From Pseudomonas sp. FP2309 (GTDB lineage: Bacteria > Pseudomonadota > Gammaproteobacteria > Pseudomonadales > Pseudomonadaceae), in the NCBI RefSeq assembly GCF_030687575.1, contig NZ_CP117439.1, positions 4,789,501 to 4,853,500 on the forward strand: a stretch of DNA of 64,000 nt. The letters are read 5' to 3'. Position numbers and translations under genes: made by a program. The notes below the pieces were generated by a model, which saw only the letters and a program-made list of their open reading frames with translations, was not told the DNA's origin and searched no databases. The first letter of the stretch is position 1. Each line of letters begins with the position of its first letter. Below, piece by piece: positions 59,961 through 64,000 of this stretch.

Positions 59961-60407
59961 TCAGTGGATATTGAGCAGGGTCTTGAGGGTATTTCGCGGA
60001 GGGTTGATCGACGAGTTGCTGTATTCGAACCAGCCCTGGGCTTTGACGTCCAGGTCAAACACATAGATGTAGCCCATCAAGGTGCCCGTGCCAGTGCAGG
60101 CCTGGCTGACGTTGCCGACCTGGCACACCGGGGTACGCGTCCCGCTCAACTCGGCTCCATTGAAGCGGCCCACGGGATTGTTGCCCAGGCCGACTTCCAT
60201 CACCGAGACCTTGGTGGGCCCACGGTGGGCGCACATCTGGGTGCTCTGCGCACGCTCCGGGATGGTTTCGGAGCATCCCGCCGACTCGACCTTGAACACC
60301 CGCACCTCGCTCAAGGCCGGTGCAGTCGCGCCCCACGCCGGTGCCGCGCCCAGCCACAGGCCGAGACAAGGGATCAGCGCTAGACTCCACGCGTTGGCTT
60401 TTTTCAT
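59961..60407 (-). CDS. Secreted protein, DUF4879/YolA-like
   Basis: A 148-residue precursor with a signal peptide (MKKANAWSLALIPCLGLWLGAAPAWG). The mature part has four cysteines (ESAGCSE, MCAHRG, PVCQVG, QACTG), which may pair, and ends WFEYSNSSINPPRNTLKTLLNIH. Overall pattern recalls DUF4879 proteins such as Bacillus YolA, but I am not certain. Extracellular or periplasmic. Function unknown. Divergent from the purine permease gene. Confidence 0.75.
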   Translation of the reverse strand: MKKANAWSLALIPCLGLWLGAAPAWGATAPALSEVRVFKVESAGCSETIPERAQSTQMCAHRGPTKVSVMEVGLGNNPVGRFNGAELSGTRTPVCQVGNVSQACTGTGTLMGYIYVFDLDVKAQGWFEYSNSSINPPRNTLKTLLNIH

Positions 60408-60595
60408 GCTGTCGATGACCCGTTATTGAACGTCGGCGCAGTATGCCTCAAGGCCATGCGCCACACAGCCTCGGCTGCTGGTATGATGCGCCGCTTTTTC
60501 CGATCCTCTCTGGAACCACAGGCGCTTGGCGCAATTTGTGCTTTGACTTAGAGGTCAACAAATCACGACGCAAAATAGCGTCACAGGGAGCAGGC

Positions 60596-61891
60596 ATGCT
60601 GGAAAAGCTGTTTCAACTCAAAGCACACAACACCAACGTGCGCACCGAGATCCTCGCGGGCATCACGACATTCCTGGCCATGGCCTACATTCTGTTCGTG
60701 AACCCGAGCATCCTCGGCGAGACCGGCATGGACAAGGGCGCGGTGTTCGTCGCCACGTGCCTGGCGGCGGCCATCGGTTCCACCGTGATGGGCCTGATCG
60801 CCAACTACCCGATCGCGCTTGCACCGGGCATGGGCCTCAACGCCTTCTTTACCTACACCGTCGTGCTGCACATGGGCCACACCTGGCAGGTGGCGCTGGG
60901 CGCGGTGTTCATTTCGGCGGTGCTGTTTTTCCTGCTGTCGATCTTCCGCATTCGTGAGTGGATCATCAACGCCATCCCCCTGCCGCTGCGCTCGGCGATT
61001 GCCGCCGGCATCGGCCTGTTCCTGGCGCTGATCGCCCTGCATAACGCCGGTATCGTGGTGAGCAACCCGGCCACCATGGTCGGCCTGGGCGACCTGAAAC
61101 AACCGGCGCCGATCCTGGCCACCCTGGGTTTCGTGCTGATCGTCGCGCTGGAAGCCCTGGCCGTACGCGGCGCGGTGCTGATCGGCATCCTGGCGGTGAC
61201 CGTCGCCTCCATCGTCCTGGGCTTCACGCCGTTCCTCGGCGTGACCTCGGTACCGCCGTCCCTGGCGCCGACCTTCCTGCAGTTGGATATCAAGGGCGCG
61301 CTGGACATCGGCCTGGTCAGCGTGATCTTCGCCTTCCTGTTCGTGGACCTGTTCGACAACTCCGGCACCCTGATCGGCGTCGCCAAGCGCGCCGGTCTGA
61401 TGGGCAAAGATGGCCACATGCCGAAAATGGGCCGTGCACTGATCGCCGACAGTACCGCTGCCATGGCCGGTTCCCTGCTGGGCACCTCGACCACTACCAG
61501 CTACATCGAATCGGCCGCAGGCGTGAGCGCCGGTGGCCGTACCGGCTTGACCGCTATCGTGGTCGCGATCCTGTTTTTGCTGGCGTTGTTCTTCTCGCCA
61601 CTGGCCGCCAGCGTGCCGGCCTATGCCACCGCGCCAGCCTTGCTGTTTGTGGCGGTGCTGATGAGCCAAGGCCTGGCCGAAATCGATTGGGACGACATTA
61701 CGGTGGCAGCGCCGGTGGTGATCACCGCCCTGGCGATGCCCTTCACTTACTCCATCGCCAACGGCATCGCCTTCGGTTTCATCGCCTGGACCGCCATCAA
61801 GCTGCTTTCGGGCCGTTACCGTGAGCTGAACCCGGCGCTGGTGATTCTGTCGATTCTGTTTGTGATCAAGCTGGGCTGGTTCAACGCATGA
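60596..61891 (+). CDS. NCS2 family purine permease (AzgA/AdeP-like)
   Basis: A 431-residue symporter, start ATG 60596 ([31 protein letters not shown]), preceded by CAGGGAG. About 13-14 TM segments. The AzgA-type motifs [36 protein letters not shown] and [23 protein letters not shown] indicate transport of adenine, guanine or hypoxanthine. Its stop overlaps the trmA start by ATGA, suggesting co-transcription. Upstream in-frame codons from 60443 are not family-like. Confidence 0.93.
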   Translation: MLEKLFQLKAHNTNVRTEILAGITTFLAMAYILFVNPSILGETGMDKGAVFVATCLAAAIGSTVMGLIANYPIALAPGMGLNAFFTYTVVLHMGHTWQVALGAVFISAVLFFLLSIFRIREWIINAIPLPLRSAIAAGIGLFLALIALHNAGIVVSNPATMVGLGDLKQPAPILATLGFVLIVALEALAVRGAVLIGILAVTVASIVLGFTPFLGVTSVPPSLAPTFLQLDIKGALDIGLVSVIFAFLFVDLFDNSGTLIGVAKRAGLMGKDGHMPKMGRALIADSTAAMAGSLLGTSTTTSYIESAAGVSAGGRTGLTAIVVAILFLLALFFSPLAASVPAYATAPALLFVAVLMSQGLAEIDWDDITVAAPVVITALAMPFTYSIANGIAFGFIAWTAIKLLSGRYRELNPALVILSILFVIKLGWFNA

Positions 61892-62967
61892 CTTTTGACG
61901 CCGCAAGCTACACCGTTCAACTGCAAGACAAGGTCACGCGCTTGCGTGACCTGTTGGCACCGTTCGACGCGCCCGAGCCCCAAGTATTCGACTCGCCTCT
62001 GCAGAACTTCCGCCTGCGGGCGGAGTTTCGCCTGTGGCGCGAAGGCGGTGATCGTCACTACGCAATGTTCTCCCAGGATGACAAGCGCACGCCGATCCTG
62101 ATCGACGCGTTCCCCATTGCCAGCCAGCGCATCAACCAGTTGATGCCGCAACTCAAAGCCGCCTGGCAAGCCAGCGCAGCCCTGAGCCACAAGCTGTTCC
62201 AGGTGGAGTTCCTCACCACCCTGGCCGGCGACGCAATGATCACCCTGTGTTATCACCGCCCGCTGGACGAGCACTGGCACACCGCCGCCAACAAGCTGGC
62301 CGCGGACCTGAACGTGAGCGTCATCGGGCGCTCCAAAGGCAAACGTGATGTGATCGGCCACGACTACGTGGTGGAAAAGCTCGACGTGGGCGGCCGCACC
62401 TTCAGCTACCGCCAGCCCGAAGGCGCCTTCACGCAGCCCAATGGCACCGTGAACCAGAAGATGCTCAATTGGGCCTACGAAGCGCTGGGCGATCGCCCGG
62501 ACGATCTGCTGGAGCTGTACTGCGGCAACGGTAACTTCACCCTGCCGTTGGCGACCCGCGTACGCAAGGTACTGGCCACCGAGATCAGCAAGACATCGGT
62601 GAACGCCGCCCTGAGCAACCTCGCTGAAAACGCGGTGGATAACGTCACCCTGGTGCGCCTCTCCGCCGAGGAACTCACCGAAGCCCTCAACGAAGTGCGC
62701 CCGTTCCGTCGCCTGCACGGCATCGACCTGAAAAGCTACGAATTCGGCAGCGTATTCGTCGACCCGCCCCGCGCCGGCATGGACCCGGACACCTGCGAGC
62801 TGACCCGGCGCTTCGACAACATCCTGTACATCTCCTGCAACCCGGAAACGTTGGCGGCGAACATCGCGCAACTGCACGACACCCACCGGATCACCCGGTG
62901 TGCAATGTTTGACCAGTTTCCATGGACGCACCATATGGAATCCGGAGTGTTGCTGACCCGCCGATAA
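61888..62967 (+). CDS. trmA: tRNA (uracil-54-C5)-methyltransferase TrmA
   Basis: SAM enzyme making ribothymidine at tRNA position 54 (and a matching site in tmRNA). 359 residues, start [24 protein letters not shown]-binding [14 protein letters not shown], the [11 protein letters not shown] motif and the nucleophile Cys in [12 protein letters not shown] are intact. Ends with the general-base region [15 protein letters not shown]. Translationally coupled to the purine permease. Confidence 0.96.
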   Translation: MTFDAASYTVQLQDKVTRLRDLLAPFDAPEPQVFDSPLQNFRLRAEFRLWREGGDRHYAMFSQDDKRTPILIDAFPIASQRINQLMPQLKAAWQASAALSHKLFQVEFLTTLAGDAMITLCYHRPLDEHWHTAANKLAADLNVSVIGRSKGKRDVIGHDYVVEKLDVGGRTFSYRQPEGAFTQPNGTVNQKMLNWAYEALGDRPDDLLELYCGNGNFTLPLATRVRKVLATEISKTSVNAALSNLAENAVDNVTLVRLSAEELTEALNEVRPFRRLHGIDLKSYEFGSVFVDPPRAGMDPDTCELTRRFDNILYISCNPETLAANIAQLHDTHRITRCAMFDQFPWTHHMESGVLLTRR

Positions 62968-62992
62968 TTCCAGGCCCCCTCGCTGCGCAAAG

Positions 62993-63020
62993 GTGGGGGC
63001 TTGCCCCCGATGGCGGCGGG
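62993..63020. repeat. REP-type element downstream of trmA
   Basis: GTGGGGGCTTGCCCCCGAT with the hairpin GGGGGCTTGCCCCC (62995-63008) followed by GGCGG is the common P. fluorescens-group REP. It can act as a transcript end for trmA. Confidence 0.8.
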
Positions 63021-63097
63021 TCAGTCAAGGGGTTGCTGATGGACACCCCGCTATTGATCTCTGATGTGATTCGCCCGCAGCGGGCGCTTGATTAACA

Positions 63098-63112
63098 GTT
63101 CGATAATCGAAC
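63098..63112. promoter_or_regulatory. PcaR/IclR-like operator upstream of aroQ
   Basis: GTTCGATAATCGAAC is a perfect 15-base palindrome and differs by one base from the PcaR site GTTCGATAATCGCAC known from P. putida. It is about 85 bp before the aroQ ATG. The palindrome is seen; the regulator is inferred. Confidence 0.65.
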
Positions 63113-63195
63113 ACATCCGCCACCTTCAATTGACCAAATTAACTAACCAGTACATTTTATCTCCACAACGAACAAGAACTGTGGAGAGACCTCTT

Positions 63196-63645
63196 ATGCC
63201 GCCCATCGTGCTGGTGCTCAACGGCCCCAACCTTAACCTGCTCGGCACCCGCGAGCCGGCCACCTATGGCCATGAAACCCTGGCTGACGTCGCCGCCCTG
63301 TGCGGCCGCAGTGCCGAAAAGTTGGGGTTGAAAATCGAATTTCGCCAGACCAACCACGAAGGCGAGTTGCTGGACTGGATCCAGGGCGCCCGCCAACGTT
63401 GCGCCGGGATCGTGATCAACCCGGCGGCCTGGACCCACACCTCGGTGGCGATTCGCGACGCGCTGGTGGCCAGCGAGGTGCCGGTGATCGAAGTGCATCT
63501 CTCCAACGTGCATGCCCGTGAAGCGTTTCGTCATCACTCGTTTGTATCGCCCATCGCCAAGGCGGTGCTCGCCGGGTTCGGCAGCCACGGCTACCATCTG
63601 GCCCTGGAACATTTCAGCCAGTTGCTCAAGGGATCGGCTCAATGA
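63196..63645 (+). CDS. aroQ: Type II 3-dehydroquinate dehydratase
   Basis: Converts 3-dehydroquinate to 3-dehydroshikimate. 149 residues from the ATG at 63196 ([20 protein letters not shown]), RBS GGAGAG; an upstream ATG at 63088 gives a non-family extension. The catalytic Tyr lies in PATYGHETL, then [29 protein letters not shown] and [17 protein letters not shown]. Its stop overlaps the next start (ATGA). Pairing with an AroE-like gene and the upstream palindrome point to quinate catabolism as well as, or instead of, aromatic synthesis. Confidence 0.95.
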   Translation: MPPIVLVLNGPNLNLLGTREPATYGHETLADVAALCGRSAEKLGLKIEFRQTNHEGELLDWIQGARQRCAGIVINPAAWTHTSVAIRDALVASEVPVIEVHLSNVHAREAFRHHSFVSPIAKAVLAGFGSHGYHLALEHFSQLLKGSAQ

Positions 63646-64000
63646 AACCGCGTATTCTCGCCGGCCTGATCGGCGCCGGTATCCAGGCCTCCCGTACCCC
63701 TGCCCTGCATGAACAGGAAGGCGATGCCCAGGGTTTGCGTTACCTGTATCGCTTGATCGACCTTGAGCCCCTGCACCTGGACATCAATGCCCTGCCCGAT
63801 CTGCTGCGCGCCGCCGAGCAGATGAACTTCACCGGGCTGAACATTACCTACCCGTGCAAACAGGCAATCCTGCCGTTGCTTGATGAACTGTCCGACGAGG
63901 CCCGTGGTATCGGCGCGGTGAACACGGTGGTGTTCAAGGACGGCAAACGCATCGGCCACAACACCGATTGCCTGGGGTTCGCCGAAGGTTTCCGACGTAA
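63642..64000 (+). CDS. Shikimate/quinate dehydrogenase-type protein, cut by window end
   Basis: The N-terminal 119 codons of an AroE-superfamily enzyme, start [20 protein letters not shown]. The substrate-binding SRTP site, GLNITYPCK with the catalytic Lys, IGAVNTVV and GHNTDCLGF are visible. The Rossmann domain and the end are outside the window. It overlaps aroQ by four bases. Whether shikimate or quinate is preferred cannot be told; a catabolic role (quiA/aroE2-like) fits the context. Confidence 0.9.
   Translation, partial: MKPRILAGLIGAGIQASRTPALHEQEGDAQGLRYLYRLIDLEPLHLDINALPDLLRAAEQMNFTGLNITYPCKQAILPLLDELSDEARGIGAVNTVVFKDGKRIGHNTDCLGFAEGFRR

Overview
The window is chromosomal DNA from a GC-rich gammaproteobacterium, almost certainly Pseudomonas, most likely of the P. 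fluorescens group. The basis is gene content and order: dnaK-grpE / recN-fur-bamE-rnfH-ratA-smpB; gdhA-ettA-morA-glyA; radA-ankB-katB-mscL-fpr with a PpoR-type LuxR solo, then rlmG and cioAB; Pseudomonas-type REP palindromes; and a tmRNA tag ANDENYGQEFAIAA. Almost all of it is core genome. The left edge cuts the last residues of dnaK and the right edge cuts an aroE-type gene after about 119 codons.

Layout. 1-2.6 kb: dnaK and grpE on the minus strand behind a textbook sigma-32 promoter. 2.8-7.0 kb: recN (LexA-type box over its -10), fur, bamE, rnfH, ratA and smpB. 7.1-12.7 kb: lactate use, with lldR divergent from lldP and dld around a perfect LldR operator; lldD is absent from between lldP and dld. 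13.2-13.6 kb: ssrA (tmRNA), the partner of smpB. 13.6-15.3 kb: a small worn island at the ssrA 3' end, with a large inverted repeat, an Mrr-type restriction gene, an 84-codon remnant of type I HsdR and an AT-rich stretch. 15.3-19.8 kb: cheV, an HD-GYP protein and a dCache chemoreceptor in a row. 19.9-24.2 kb: an ArnT-like glycosyltransferase, a YqhA-type membrane protein, a large lipoprotein of unknown role and a small hypothetical protein. 24.5-31 kb: a Lon-like protease, DUF3015 and DUF4105 envelope proteins, a PchB-like chorismate mutase, a small lipoprotein and a Gre-like factor.

31-41 kb: gdhA, ettA, morA (PAS-GGDEF-EAL) and glyA. 39.8-43.1 kb: cstA, a YbdD/YjiX protein and a YjiA-type GTPase in one minus-strand operon, interrupted by a REP palindrome. 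43.3-51.9 kb: a PilZ protein, a secreted unknown, radA, the periplasmic pair katB-ankB, mscL, fpr, a LuxR solo without a luxI, and rlmG. 52-54.8 kb: cyanide-insensitive oxidase cioA-cioB plus a 55-residue DUF2474 membrane protein, with a perfect ANR/FNR box upstream. 54.9-63 kb: an MFS exporter, a three-subunit molybdenum aldehyde oxidoreductase of the PaoABC type without a Tat signal, a secreted DUF4879-like protein, an NCS2 purine permease and trmA. 63.1-64 kb: aroQ and an aroE-like gene (quinate/shikimate module) behind a PcaR-like palindrome.

Themes. Three c-di-GMP proteins (HD-GYP, MorA, PilZ) and one CheV/MCP pair link the window to motility and attachment control. smpB and ssrA, the two parts of trans-translation, lie 6 kb apart. 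No CRISPR array, intact insertion sequence, prophage or rRNA/tRNA gene was seen. No undescribed multi-gene system stands out. The less ordinary items are the ssrA-side island remnant, the missing lldD, the solo LuxR receptor with a complete set of AHL-pocket residues, and several regulatory sites found by eye.
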